Source of the DNA: Cupriavidus taiwanensis LMG 19424
Lineage (GTDB): Bacteria > Pseudomonadota > Gammaproteobacteria > Burkholderiales > Burkholderiaceae
NCBI RefSeq assembly: GCF_000069785.1
Contig: NC_010528.1
Location: 744,001-808,000 of the forward strand
Length of the DNA stretch: 64,000 bases
Direction of reading: 5' to 3'
This document shows, piece by piece, positions 55,521 to 64,000 of this stretch (the first letter of the stretch is position 1; each line of letters starts with the position of its first letter). The position numbers and the translations under genes are program-made. The notes under the pieces were generated by a model. It saw only the letters and a program-made list of their open reading frames with translations, was not told the DNA's origin and did no database searches.

Positions 55521-58199
55521 ATGGATCCATTCGCAAAAGAAACCCTTCCGGTCTCCCTAGAAGAGGAAATGCGCCGCTCCTACCTGGATTACGCCATGAG
55601 CGTGATCGTCGGGCGCGCGCTTCCCGATGTCCGGGATGGCTTGAAACCGGTGCACCGGCGCGTGCTGTATGCGATGCACGAACTCAACAACGACTGGAAC
55701 CGCGCCTACAAGAAGTCGGCCCGTATCGTTGGGGATGTGATCGGTAAGTACCATCCGCACGGCGATACCGCTGTCTACGACACCATCGTGCGCATGGCGC
55801 AGGACTTCTCGCTGCGCTACATGCTGGTCGACGGCCAGGGGAATTTCGGTTCCGTGGACGGTGATAACGCCGCGGCCATGCGTTATACCGAAATCCGCCT
55901 GTCGAAAATCGCGCACGAGATGCTGCATGACATCGACAAGGAAACCGTCGATTTCGACAGCAACTATGACGGCTCTGAAAAAGAGCCTTCGATTCTCCCG
56001 GCGCGAATTCCCAATCTGCTAATCAATGGTTCGTCGGGTATTGCCGTCGGCATGGCCACCAATATCCCGCCGCATAACCTGAATGAAATCGTCGACGGCT
56101 GTCTGCATCTGCTGCGTAACCCGCAGGCGACGGTGGACGAGCTGATTGAATTGATTCCGGCGCCGGATTTTCCCACCGCCGGCATTATCTATGGCATTCA
56201 GGGCGTTCGCGAAGGCTACCGCACCGGCCGCGGCCGCGTAGTGATGCGCGCCAAGACGCACTTCGAGGATATCGACCGCGGCCAGCGCCAGGCCATCATC
56301 GTTGACGAGCTGCCGTACCAGGTCAACAAGCGCACGCTGCTGGAGCGCATTGCCGAGCTGGTCACGGAAAAGAAGATCGAAGGCATCTCGGATATCCGCG
56401 ACGAGTCGGACAAGTCCGGCATGCGGGTGGTGATCGAGCTCAAGCGCAACGAGGTGCCCGAGGTCGTCCTCAACAACCTATATAAGAACACCCAGCTGCA
56501 GGACACCTTCGGCATGAACATGGTGGCGCTGGTCGACCGCCAGCCGCGCTTGCTGAACCTGCGCCAGATGCTGGAGTACTTCCTGGCGCACCGCCGCGAG
56601 GTCGTGACCCGCCGCACGGTGTTCGAACTGCGCAAGGCGCGCGAGCGGGGCCACGTGCTGGAAGGGCTGGCGGTGGCGCTGGCCAACATTGACGAGTTCA
56701 TCGCCATCATCAAGGCGGCGCCGACACCGCCGATTGCCAAGCAGGAGCTGATGAGCAAGGCGTGGGATTCCGCGCTGGTCCGCGAAATGCTGGCCCGGGC
56801 GGAAGGCGAAACCCCCGGTGGGCGCGCGTCGTACCGGCCGGACGGGCTGCCGGCGGTATTTGGCATGCAGCCGGACGGCCTGTACCGGCTGTCCGATGGC
56901 CAGGCGCAGGAAATCCTGCAAATGCGCCTGCAACGCCTCACTGGCCTCGAACAAGACAAGATCGTCCAGGAATATCGCGACATCATGGCGGAAATCGCCG
57001 ACTTGCTCGACATCCTGGCGCGTCCCGAACGCATTACTACCATCATCATCGACGAGCTGACGGCGATTCGCGCCGAATTCGGCGATGAGCGGCGCTCGCA
57101 GATCGAGCTGAACGCGACCGAGCTGGATACCGAGGACCTCATCACTCCGCAGGACATGGTGGTGACGCTGTCGCACAGCGGCTATATGAAGAGCCAGCCG
57201 ATCTCCGAATACCGCGCGCAAAAGCGTGGCGGCCGGGGCAAGCAGGCGGCGGCGACCAAGGAAGACGACTGGATCGACACGCTGTTCGTGGCCAACACCC
57301 ACGACTACATCCTGTGCTTCTCCAACCGTGGCCGGCTGTACTGGCTGAAGGTCTATGAGGTACCGCAGGGCTCGCGCAACTCGCGCGGGCGGCCGATCGT
57401 CAACATGTTCCCACTCTCGGAAGGCGAGAAGATCAACGTCATCCTGCCGGTGCGGCAGTTTGACGCCGAGCATTTCATCTTCATGGCGACCGCGCGCGGT
57501 ACGGTCAAGAAGACGGCGCTGACCGAATTCTCGAACCCGCGCAAGGCCGGCATCATCGCGGTCGATCTCGACGAAGGCGACTACCTGATCGGTGCGGCCG
57601 TGACCGACGGCCAGCACGACGTGATGCTGTTCTCGGACGCCGGCAAGGCGGTTCGCTTCGACGAGAACGATGTGCGCCCGATGGGCCGCCAGGCGCGCGG
57701 CGTGCGCGGCATGAACCTGGAAGAGGGCCAGGCGGTGATCGCCATGCTGGTGGCGCCGGCCGAGACCGCTGAAGAGGCGGCGGATGCAGGCGTGCGCGGC
57801 AGCGTGCTGACCGCGACCGAGAACGGCTACGGCAAGCGCACGCCCATCGCCGAGTACACTCGACATGGCCGCGGCACCAAGGGCATGATTGCGATCCAGA
57901 CGAGCGAGCGCAACGGCCGTGTGGTGGCTGCTGCACTGGTGTCGCCCGAAGACGAAATCATGCTGATCACCACCGGCGGCGTGCTGATCCGTACGCGCGT
58001 GGCAGAAATCCGCGAGATGGGCCGCGCCACCCAGGGTGTCACGCTGATTAACGTGGACGAAGGCACCAAGCTGTCCGGGCTGCAGCGCATCGTCGAAAGC
58101 GATGCCGACAACGGCGGCAATGGCGAGGAGCCGGAGGAAGCCGACGGTACGGAAGGCGCCGAGGGTGCCGCCGGTGCGGATGCCGACGCGAAGCCCTAA
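55521..58199 (+). CDS. gyrA: DNA gyrase subunit A
   Basis: This 892-residue breakage-reunion subunit of gyrase introduces negative supercoils. The catalytic Tyr122 lies in [10 protein letters not shown]. The quinolone-determining region [17 protein letters not shown] has Thr83 and Asp87 (E. coli numbering matches); Thr83 instead of Ser is natural in many species. The GyrA-box QKRGGRG opens the C-terminal beta-pinwheel that wraps DNA, and an acidic tail ends the protein. It is upstream of serC in the conserved betaproteobacterial order. Confidence 0.98.
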   Translation: MDPFAKETLPVSLEEEMRRSYLDYAMSVIVGRALPDVRDGLKPVHRRVLYAMHELNNDWNRAYKKSARIVGDVIGKYHPHGDTAVYDTIVRMAQDFSLRYMLVDGQGNFGSVDGDNAAAMRYTEIRLSKIAHEMLHDIDKETVDFDSNYDGSEKEPSILPARIPNLLINGSSGIAVGMATNIPPHNLNEIVDGCLHLLRNPQATVDELIELIPAPDFPTAGIIYGIQGVREGYRTGRGRVVMRAKTHFEDIDRGQRQAIIVDELPYQVNKRTLLERIAELVTEKKIEGISDIRDESDKSGMRVVIELKRNEVPEVVLNNLYKNTQLQDTFGMNMVALVDRQPRLLNLRQMLEYFLAHRREVVTRRTVFELRKARERGHVLEGLAVALANIDEFIAIIKAAPTPPIAKQELMSKAWDSALVREMLARAEGETPGGRASYRPDGLPAVFGMQPDGLYRLSDGQAQEILQMRLQRLTGLEQDKIVQEYRDIMAEIADLLDILARPERITTIIIDELTAIRAEFGDERRSQIELNATELDTEDLITPQDMVVTLSHSGYMKSQPISEYRAQKRGGRGKQAAATKEDDWIDTLFVANTHDYILCFSNRGRLYWLKVYEVPQGSRNSRGRPIVNMFPLSEGEKINVILPVRQFDAEHFIFMATARGTVKKTALTEFSNPRKAGIIAVDLDEGDYLIGAAVTDGQHDVMLFSDAGKAVRFDENDVRPMGRQARGVRGMNLEEGQAVIAMLVAPAETAEEAADAGVRGSVLTATENGYGKRTPIAEYTRHGRGTKGMIAIQTSERNGRVVAAALVSPEDEIMLITTGGVLIRTRVAEIREMGRATQGVTLINVDEGTKLSGLQRIVESDADNGGNGEEPEEADGTEGAEGAAGADADAKP

Positions 58200-58211
58200 G
58201 GCAAAACGTAA

Positions 58212-58225
58212 ATTGTTGCAACAAT
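58212..58225. promoter_or_regulatory. Perfect 14-bp palindrome upstream of the DUF2059 gene
   Basis: ATTGTTGCAACAAT lies 13 nt after the gyrA stop and 68 nt before the next start. It could be a regulator site. It is not a terminator, since it is AT-rich and has no T-run. Confidence 0.35.
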
Positions 58226-58293
58226 AGGACGCCAGCCGGAACTCGCCTCGCGGCTGTCCGGACTAAAACGGACGTATTTACCAGGGAGTCACA

Positions 58294-58857
58294 ATGCTCA
58301 AAACCTATCGACGTATCGCTGTTCTGGCTGCTTTTGTCCCGACCTTCATGGTGGCGCAGCATGCCCACGCACAGGACGCGGAAAAGACAGCGGCCATCAA
58401 GGAACTGCTTTCCGTCATGCAGGCAGACCAGGCTGTGAAGGGCCAGGCAGAGAACTGGCAGCAGGGCGCGAAGCAGGAAGCGCCGCTGGTCCTCGAGCAG
58501 GTGCTGGTCGAAAACAAGACCCTGAGCGACAAGCAGAAGCAGGCCGCCGTTGAAAAGCTGAAGAAGAACGGCGCGGTCCAGCGCATCGTCGATGGCGCCG
58601 GCACGGCGTTCACCACGGACGGTTTCCGCAAGGACGCCATCCAGGCGCACTACGATGCCTTCGGCAAGTACTACACCACGCAGGAACTGAAGGACCTGAC
58701 CACCTTCCTGAAGTCGCCGACCGGCCAGAAGTTCATGGCCAACCAGGGCAAGGCAACGCAGGAAATCTGGGGCTCGATGATGCAGAAGTACGGCCCGCAG
58801 GTCGGCAAGTCGATGCGTGACGCCGCCGAGAAGGAAATCACCGCCGCCTCGAAGTGA
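58294..58857 (+). CDS. DUF2059 exported protein
   Basis: This 187-residue protein has a signal peptide ending AQHAHA before QDAEKTAAIKELLSVMQADQAVKG. The mature part is entirely helical with the DUF2059 pattern (AIQAHYDAFGKYYTTQELKDLTTFLKSPTGQKFMANQ). The start is preceded by GGGAG. A periplasmic location is predicted and the function unknown. It stands between gyrA and serC and is followed by two GC-rich hairpins, so it may be transcribed on its own. Confidence 0.88.
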   Translation: MLKTYRRIAVLAAFVPTFMVAQHAHAQDAEKTAAIKELLSVMQADQAVKGQAENWQQGAKQEAPLVLEQVLVENKTLSDKQKQAAVEKLKKNGAVQRIVDGAGTAFTTDGFRKDAIQAHYDAFGKYYTTQELKDLTTFLKSPTGQKFMANQGKATQEIWGSMMQKYGPQVGKSMRDAAEKEITAASK

Positions 58858-58889
58858 TGCCGGTGTGATCCGCAACGGATCGGCCGGCC

Positions 58890-58941
58890 CCCGCCCGACC
58901 GCGTTCGGGCGGGCGCTGCAAACCGGGGGGCTGACCCCCGG
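58890..58941 (+). terminator. Two consecutive GC-rich hairpins after the DUF2059 gene
   Basis: CCCGCCCGA / TCGGGCGGG (58890-58913) and CCGGGGG / CCCCCGG (58923-58941) are both stable but lack T-runs. They may protect the 3' end or assist Rho-dependent termination before the serC promoter. Confidence 0.4.
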
Positions 58942-58967
58942 GCGCCCAACGGGGCGCGGGTTTGAGG

Positions 58968-58973
58968 GATAAT
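58968..58973 (+). promoter_or_regulatory. -10 element upstream of serC
   Basis: GATAAT followed by GG lies 45 nt before the serC start. The -35 is unclear. Confidence 0.4.
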
Positions 58974-59018
58974 GGCTGCTTGGGTAACACCGGCAGCCAT
59001 TTTTCCATCCCCCGTCTC

Positions 59019-60176
59019 ATGAACGATCCCCAGAATCCCGCTCTCGCCGGCATGATGCAGCGTGCATTGGCCGAACGCGTCTACAACTTCTCGCCCGGCC
59101 CGGCAGCGCTGCCTGCCGAAGTGCTGCAACAGGCTGCCGAGGAGATGCTGTCCTGGCGCGGGACCGGGGTGTCGGTGATGGAGATGAGCCACCGCAGCCG
59201 CGAGTTCGAAAGCATCCACAACCAGGCCATCGCCGACCTGCGCGAACTGCTGCATATTCCCGCCAACTACCGCGTGCTGTTCCTGCAGGGCGGTGCCATC
59301 GGCGAAAACGGCATCGTGCCGCTGAACCTGATGCGCCTGCGCCATGCCGACGCGCCCAAGGCCGACTTCGTCGTCACCGGCACCTGGTCGGTCAAGACCG
59401 AGCAGGAAGCACGCCGCTACGGCGCGGTCAATATCGCCGCCAGCAGCGAGGCCCAGAAATACCACCGCATTCCGGACGTGGCCGACTGGAAGCTGTCTGA
59501 CGACGCCGGTTACGTGCACCTGTGCACCAACGAGACCATCGTCGGCGTGGAGTTCCAGGACATTCCGGACATCGGCCAAGTCAAGGGCAACCGCGTCGTG
59601 GTGGCGGACGCGTCCAGCCATATCCTGTCGCGGCCCATCGACTGGTCGCGGGTGCAGGTGGTCTACGGCGGCGCGCAGAAGAACATCGGCCCGGCAGGCG
59701 TCACCATCGTGATCGTGCGCGAGGACCTGATCGGCCACGCCCATCCGCTGTGCCCGTCGGCATTCAACTGGCGCCTGGTGGCCGAGCACAACTCGATGTA
59801 CAACACGCCGCCGACCTATGCGATCTATATCGCTGGCCTGGTGTTCCAGTGGCTCAAGCGCCAGGGTGGCGTGCCCGCGATCGAACAGCGCAATATCGCC
59901 AAGGCGTCGGCGCTGTACGACTACCTCGACCAGAGCGATTTCTATCGCAACGAGATCCATCCCAGCTGCCGCTCGCGCATGAACGTACCGTTCTTCCTGG
60001 GCGACGAATCGCGCAACGAGGCGTTCCTGCAGCAGGCGCGGGCCAATGGCCTGGTGCAGTTGAAGGGGCACAAGACCGTGGGCGGCATGCGCGCCAGCAT
60101 CTATAACGCCATGCCGCTCGAAGGCGTGATGGCGCTGATCGACTTCATGCGCGAATTCGAGCGGACCTCCGCCTGA
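59019..60176 (+). CDS. serC: Phosphoserine aminotransferase
   Basis: This 385-residue PLP enzyme makes 3-phosphoserine (serine) and the analogous pyridoxine precursor. N-terminal [11 protein letters not shown] is the family hallmark. The PLP lysine is Lys221 in [13 protein letters not shown], and the substrate-binding C-terminal [15 protein letters not shown] is present. I chose ATG 59019 ([11 protein letters not shown]), about 25 residues before the conserved core. It is first in the serC-pheA-hisC-tyrA-aroA supraoperon. Confidence 0.96.
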   Translation: MNDPQNPALAGMMQRALAERVYNFSPGPAALPAEVLQQAAEEMLSWRGTGVSVMEMSHRSREFESIHNQAIADLRELLHIPANYRVLFLQGGAIGENGIVPLNLMRLRHADAPKADFVVTGTWSVKTEQEARRYGAVNIAASSEAQKYHRIPDVADWKLSDDAGYVHLCTNETIVGVEFQDIPDIGQVKGNRVVVADASSHILSRPIDWSRVQVVYGGAQKNIGPAGVTIVIVREDLIGHAHPLCPSAFNWRLVAEHNSMYNTPPTYAIYIAGLVFQWLKRQGGVPAIEQRNIAKASALYDYLDQSDFYRNEIHPSCRSRMNVPFFLGDESRNEAFLQQARANGLVQLKGHKTVGGMRASIYNAMPLEGVMALIDFMREFERTSA

Positions 60177-60281
60177 CGCGCATTCCCGCTGGCGGGCCCG
60201 CGCATGCCATTCGCGGCGTGCCGGCCGGCGCGGGACGTTTTCCTGGCCGCCACGCCTGGCGGCCTACCGGATTGATACAAC

Positions 60282-61445
60282 ATGACAAGCCAAGACCGCA
60301 CCCCCGCGCGCGAGGAGACGCCGCCCAATGCGCCGCACAACGGCGACAGCCACCTGAGTGATGCCGAGCGCAAGCTGTCGGTCGAACTGGGCCCGCTGCG
60401 CGAGCAGATCGATACGGTGGACCGCGAGCTGCTGGCGATGCTGAATCGCCGTGCGAAGCTGGCGCTCGAAGTGGGCGAGGTCAAGAAGAAGTACGGGGCA
60501 CCGGTGTTCCGTCCGGAGCGCGAGCTGCAGGTCATCCGCAAGGTACAGGGCGCCAACCCGGGCCCGTTGCTGGGGGAAAGCGTGGCGGCCATCTGGCGTG
60601 AGGTGATGTCGGCCTGCCGCGGGCTGGAGAAGCCGCTGGAAGTGGCGTTCCTGGGCCCGGCCGGCACCTTCTCGGAGCAGGCGCTGTACGCGCATTTCGG
60701 CCACGAGGTGTCGGGCGTGCCTTGTCCGAGCATCGACGAGGTGTTCCGCGCGGTCGAGGCGGGCACGGTCGAGTACGGCGTGGTGCCGGTCGAAAATTCG
60801 ACCGAGGGCGCGGTGTCGCGCACGCTGGACCTGTTCCTGCAGACTTCGCTGAAGATCAGCGGCGAGATCGCGCTCAAGGTGCACCACAACCTGATGGCGT
60901 CGACGCCAGACATGAAAGGCGTCACGGTGGTGCGCGCGCATGCGCAGGCGCTGGCGCAGTGCCAGCACTGGCTGACCGCCAACTACCCGCACCTCGAGCG
61001 CCAGGCCGTGTCGAGCAACGCCGAAGCGGCGCGCATGGCAAGCGAAGACCCCACCGTGGCCGCGATTGCCGGCGAGTCCGCCGCCAACCGCTACCACCTG
61101 CACCTGGTGCGCACGCATATCCAGGACGATCCGCACAACCGCACGCGCTTTGCCGTGATCGGCCGCTATGAGACCGAGCCCTCGGGCAGCGACCAGACCT
61201 CGCTGATCCTGTCGGTGCCCAACAAGGCCGGCGCGGTGTACCAGTTGCTGGCGCCGCTGGCCGCGAACGGCGTGTCGATGTGCCGCTTCGAGTCGCGTCC
61301 GGCGCGCAGCGGCGCGTGGGAGTACTACTTCTACGTCGACGTGGAAGGGCACCAGCATGAGCCGGCGGTGGCGCGCGCAATCGAAGAGCTGCGCCGCAAT
61401 GCTGCCTACCTGAAGGTGCTGGGCTCGTATCCGTCGAGCAAGTAA
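60282..61445 (+). CDS. pheA: Bifunctional chorismate mutase / prephenate dehydratase (P-protein)
   Basis: This 387-residue enzyme converts chorismate to phenylpyruvate for phenylalanine. The AroQ-type mutase domain occupies about 33-120 (LREQIDTVDRELLAMLNRRAKLALEVGEVKK). The dehydratase domain (about 126-300) has FLGPAGTFSEQAL, VPVENSTEGAVSRTLDLFL and NRTRFAVIG with the catalytic Thr. A C-terminal ACT domain (GAVYQLLAPLAANGVSMCRFESRP) gives Phe feedback inhibition. An extra ~30 N-terminal polar residues precede the mutase. It is 105 nt downstream of serC. Confidence 0.96.
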   Translation: MTSQDRTPAREETPPNAPHNGDSHLSDAERKLSVELGPLREQIDTVDRELLAMLNRRAKLALEVGEVKKKYGAPVFRPERELQVIRKVQGANPGPLLGESVAAIWREVMSACRGLEKPLEVAFLGPAGTFSEQALYAHFGHEVSGVPCPSIDEVFRAVEAGTVEYGVVPVENSTEGAVSRTLDLFLQTSLKISGEIALKVHHNLMASTPDMKGVTVVRAHAQALAQCQHWLTANYPHLERQAVSSNAEAARMASEDPTVAAIAGESAANRYHLHLVRTHIQDDPHNRTRFAVIGRYETEPSGSDQTSLILSVPNKAGAVYQLLAPLAANGVSMCRFESRPARSGAWEYYFYVDVEGHQHEPAVARAIEELRRNAAYLKVLGSYPSSK

Positions 61446-61472
61446 GGCAGCCGGAAAGAACAAGGAGACGAG

Positions 61473-62606
61473 ATGGCAGAGCAGGGCAAGCAGGGCGGCG
61501 CGACCACGGTATTCGGGCCGGACTATGTGCGGGCGATTTCGCCATACGTGGCTGGCAAGCCGATTTCCGAAGTCGCGCGCGAGTTCGGCCTGGACGAGGC
61601 CGGCATCGTCAAGCTCGCCTCCAACGAAAACCCGCTGGGCATGCCGGATTCGGCCCGCGCTGCGGTGGCCGCGGCCGTCGCTGAACTGGGCCGCTATCCC
61701 GACGCGAACGGCTTTGCGTTGAAGGGTGCGCTGTCGGCGCGCTTCGGCGTGCCGGCCGAGTGGCTGACGCTGGGCAACGGCAGCAACGACATCCTTGAGC
61801 TGGCCGCGCATGCGCTGGTGGAGCCGGGCCAGTCGATCGTCTATGCCGAGTACTCGTTCGCGGTGTACGCGCTGGCCACGCAGGAGATCGGCGCCCGCGC
61901 CATCGAAGTGCCCGCGCGCGACTACGGCCATGACCTGGACGCGATGGCCGCGGCGATTGCACCGGATACGCGCCTGGTCTTTATCGCCAACCCCAACAAC
62001 CCGACCGGCACCTTCCTGCCGGCTGCGCAGCTCGAAGCCTTCCTGCAGCGGGTGCCGCGCCATGTCGTGGTGGTGCTGGACGAGGCCTACAACGAGTACC
62101 TCGATGCCGACCAGCAATACGATGCGATTGCCTGGGTGCGCCGCTATCCCAACCTGCTGGTGTCGCGCACGTTCTCCAAGGCCTATGGCCTGGCGGGGCT
62201 GCGCATCGGCTATGCGGTGGCGCAGCCGGAACTGACCGACCTGCTGAACCGCATCCGCCAGCCGTTCAACGTCAACAGCGTGGCGCAGGCAGCCGCCATG
62301 GCTGCGCTGGCCGATACCGGTTTCCTGCGCCGCAGCGCGGAACTGAACCGTGACGGCAAGCGGCAGCTGACCGAGGCGTTCGACCGGCTCGGCCTGGAAT
62401 ACGTGCCGTCGTCCGGGAATTTCGTGCTGGTGCGGGTGGGCGACGATGATGGCGCCGGCGCGCACGTGAACCTGGCGTTGCTCAGGCAGGGCGTGATCGT
62501 GCGCCCGGTGGGCAACTACAACCTGCCGCGCTGGCTGCGCGTGACCATCGGCTTGCCGGAAGAAAACGCGGCGTTTATCGCGGCGCTGGAGCGGGCGCTG
62601 GCCTGA
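61473..62606 (+). CDS. hisC: Histidinol-phosphate / aromatic aminotransferase (HisC family)
   Basis: This 377-residue class I/II PLP aminotransferase has KLASNENPLG at the N-terminus, FIANPNNPTGT and the PLP lysine Lys236 in SRTFSKAYGLAGLRIGY. The start has AAGGAGA at ideal spacing. In this supraoperon position (between pheA and tyrA) it corresponds to the HisHb paralogue, which transaminates aromatic oxo acids as well as histidinol phosphate; a second hisC usually lies in the his operon. The dual role is known for the group and is inferred here. Confidence 0.93.
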   Translation: MAEQGKQGGATTVFGPDYVRAISPYVAGKPISEVAREFGLDEAGIVKLASNENPLGMPDSARAAVAAAVAELGRYPDANGFALKGALSARFGVPAEWLTLGNGSNDILELAAHALVEPGQSIVYAEYSFAVYALATQEIGARAIEVPARDYGHDLDAMAAAIAPDTRLVFIANPNNPTGTFLPAAQLEAFLQRVPRHVVVVLDEAYNEYLDADQQYDAIAWVRRYPNLLVSRTFSKAYGLAGLRIGYAVAQPELTDLLNRIRQPFNVNSVAQAAAMAALADTGFLRRSAELNRDGKRQLTEAFDRLGLEYVPSSGNFVLVRVGDDDGAGAHVNLALLRQGVIVRPVGNYNLPRWLRVTIGLPEENAAFIAALERALA

Positions 62607-62693
62607 GCCCGGCCGCTGCCAACGCCGGTGGCCTTGCCACCCGATGATTGACCTCGGTCTGAACCGAACTACCGCCGCTTGCGGCCTGTGATT

Positions 62694-63590
62694 GTGAGTG
62701 CATTGCATTTTTCCCGTGTTGTCATTGTCGGCGTCGGCCTGATCGGCGGCTCGCTCGCGCTGGCGCTCAAGCGCGCCGGCGTGGTGGGCACGGTGGTCGG
62801 GGTGGGGCGCTCGGCCGCTTCGCTGCAGAAGGCGCTGGACCTCGGTGTGATCGACGAGGCCGCGACGCTGGCCGATGCCGCGCGCGGTGCCAGCGTGATC
62901 GTGCTGTGCGCGCCGGTGGCGCAGAACTTTGCCTTGCTGCACGCGCTAGAGCCGCACCTGCAGCCGGGCACCATCGTCACCGATGCCGGCAGCACCAAGT
63001 CCGACGTGATCGTCGCGGCCAAGACCGCGCTGGGCGACAAGGCCGCGCAGTTCGTCCCCGCGCACCCGATCGCCGGGCGCGAGCTCAACGGCGTCGAGGC
63101 CGCGCTGCCGGACCTGTATGTGGGCAAGAAGACGGTGCTGTGCCCGCTGCAGGAAAACGCGCGCGCCGACGTCGCCGCCGTGCGCGCCATGTGGGAAAGC
63201 GCTGGCGCGGATTGCCACGTGATGTCGGCGGTGCAGCACGACGCCGTGTTTGCCGCTGTCAGCCACCTGCCGCATGTGCTGTCGTACGCGCTGGTAGCCC
63301 AGGTGGCCAATGCGGAAGACGCGGCGCTGAAGCTGGATTTCGCCGGCGGCGGTTTCCGCGACTTTACGCGTATCGCGGCCTCGTCCCCGGAGATGTGGCG
63401 CGACATCTGCGTGGCCAATCGCGAGGCGCTGCTGCGCGAGCTGCAGACCTACCAATCCGTGCTGGCGCACCTGAAGACGCTGATCGAGAAGGGCGACGGC
63501 GATGCGCTCGAGCGCATCTTCACGCGCGCCAGCAAGACCCGCCTGGCCTGGGGCACCGAGCGTGCCGCGGGCAACCATATCGAACCCTGA
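62694..63590 (+). CDS. tyrA: Prephenate dehydrogenase
   Basis: This enzyme of about 298 residues oxidises prephenate (or arogenate) toward tyrosine with NAD(P). The nucleotide motif [21 protein letters not shown] opens the protein. [29 protein letters not shown] and the catalytic [11 protein letters not shown] are present. The start is uncertain: GTG 62694 (SALHFSRVV) is preferred over GTG 62688 and TTG 62679, and none has a clear Shine-Dalgarno. It lacks a fused mutase or ACT domain. Confidence 0.92.
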   Translation: MSALHFSRVVIVGVGLIGGSLALALKRAGVVGTVVGVGRSAASLQKALDLGVIDEAATLADAARGASVIVLCAPVAQNFALLHALEPHLQPGTIVTDAGSTKSDVIVAAKTALGDKAAQFVPAHPIAGRELNGVEAALPDLYVGKKTVLCPLQENARADVAAVRAMWESAGADCHVMSAVQHDAVFAAVSHLPHVLSYALVAQVANAEDAALKLDFAGGGFRDFTRIAASSPEMWRDICVANREALLRELQTYQSVLAHLKTLIEKGDGDALERIFTRASKTRLAWGTERAAGNHIEP

Positions 63591-63639
63591 TGGCCTTGGC
63601 CACTCGCCCGACCGCGGCGCCCCGGCGCCCACGACATCC

Positions 63640-64000
63640 ATGGAACACCTGACGCTAGGCCCCCTGACCCGCGCCACCGGCACCGTCCGGCTGCCGGGCT
63701 CGAAGAGCATCTCCAACCGCGTACTGCTGCTGGCCGCGCTGGCCAACGGCGAGACCCGCGTGCGCGACCTGCTCGATTCCGACGACACCCGCGTAATGCT
63801 GCAGGCGCTGCGTACGCTGGGCGTGGCATGGCGCCAGGACGGGCCCGACTACATCGTCACCGGCGCCGGCGGCAACTTTCCGGTCAAGTCGGCCGAGCTG
63901 TTCATGGGCAACGCCGGCACCGCGATCCGTCCGCTGACCGCCGCGCTGGCGCTGCAGGGCGGCAGCTACAAGCTGTCCGGAGTGCCGCGCATGCACGAGC
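63640..64000 (+). CDS. aroA: 5-enolpyruvylshikimate-3-phosphate synthase (3' truncated by the window edge)
   Basis: The first ~120 codons of EPSP synthase are present. [20 protein letters not shown] is followed by [19 protein letters not shown], the shikimate-phosphate binding signature, and then by [17 protein letters not shown], the PEP-binding signature. The frame continues off the right edge. It follows tyrA by 49 nt in the aromatic supraoperon; cmk and rpsA would be expected next. Confidence 0.96.
   Translation, partial: MEHLTLGPLTRATGTVRLPGSKSISNRVLLLAALANGETRVRDLLDSDDTRVMLQALRTLGVAWRQDGPDYIVTGAGGNFPVKSAELFMGNAGTAIRPLTAALALQGGSYKLSGVPRMHE

Noticed and set aside
55767..55769. Thr at GyrA position 83 as a quinolone-resistance mutation
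   Set aside because: Thr is the wild-type residue here in many bacteria, including Pseudomonas; resistance cannot be claimed.

Overview
The window is high-GC chromosomal DNA of a Cupriavidus/Ralstonia-type betaproteobacterium (Burkholderiaceae). The evidence is the tmRNA tag ANDERYALAA, the ompA-ubiG-gph / gyrA-serC-pheA-hisC-tyrA-aroA gene order, two tandem cyanophycin synthetases, and the dense GC-rich coding style. Most of it is core chromosome. Accessory modules sit between the core blocks.

Left part. 1-7.4 kb is the end of a twitching-motility chemosensory cluster: a truncated pilJ and a giant ChpA/PilL hybrid kinase. 7.4-12.3 kb (minus strand) holds a Pro/Ala-rich exported protein and a four-gene catabolic operon (aldehyde dehydrogenase, small membrane protein, SDR, MFS permease). 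A strong palindromic operator candidate lies upstream of that operon. 12.5-17.9 kb carries ppa, a cytochrome b561, a FemAB-like acyltransferase, nadE and glnB. Two DnaA-box-like sites lie between nadE and glnB.

Middle. 17.9-33.4 kb is the old trxB / ftsK-lolA-rarA-serS block. A coiled-coil gene interrupts it between ftsK and lolA. A ferric-iron ABC transporter module, two lipoproteins, a HEAT-repeat gene and a dehydrogenase remnant interrupt it between lolA and rarA. A tRNA-Ser(CGA) follows serS. 33.6-42.2 kb holds a DUF1653-HD fusion, a PAP2 phosphatase, a CorC-family protein, a LysR/DadA divergent pair, and two sets of polar amino-acid ABC components (a lone substrate-binding protein, then a binding protein plus permease).

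42.2-50.5 kb is a cyanophycin locus. cphA and a paralogue, cphA', run on the minus strand. Diverging from them are an ABC exporter-like protein with an unusual N-terminal PH-like/zinc-ribbon extension and an overlapping DUF1854 gene. This is the most interesting system here: polymer synthesis apparently coupled to a membrane ABC protein of unknown substrate.

Right part. 50.5-52.8 kb has a conserved hypothetical, an orphan fimbrial subunit, a possible structured small RNA and ssrA (tmRNA). 52.9-64 kb is core: gph, ubiG, ompA, gyrA, a DUF2059 exported protein, and the serC-pheA-hisC-tyrA-aroA aromatic/serine supraoperon, with aroA cut by the window edge.

Functions are inferred from recognised motifs and family resemblance. 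No searches were run. Start codons were chosen from ribosome binding sites and protein-family starts, and are flagged where uncertain.
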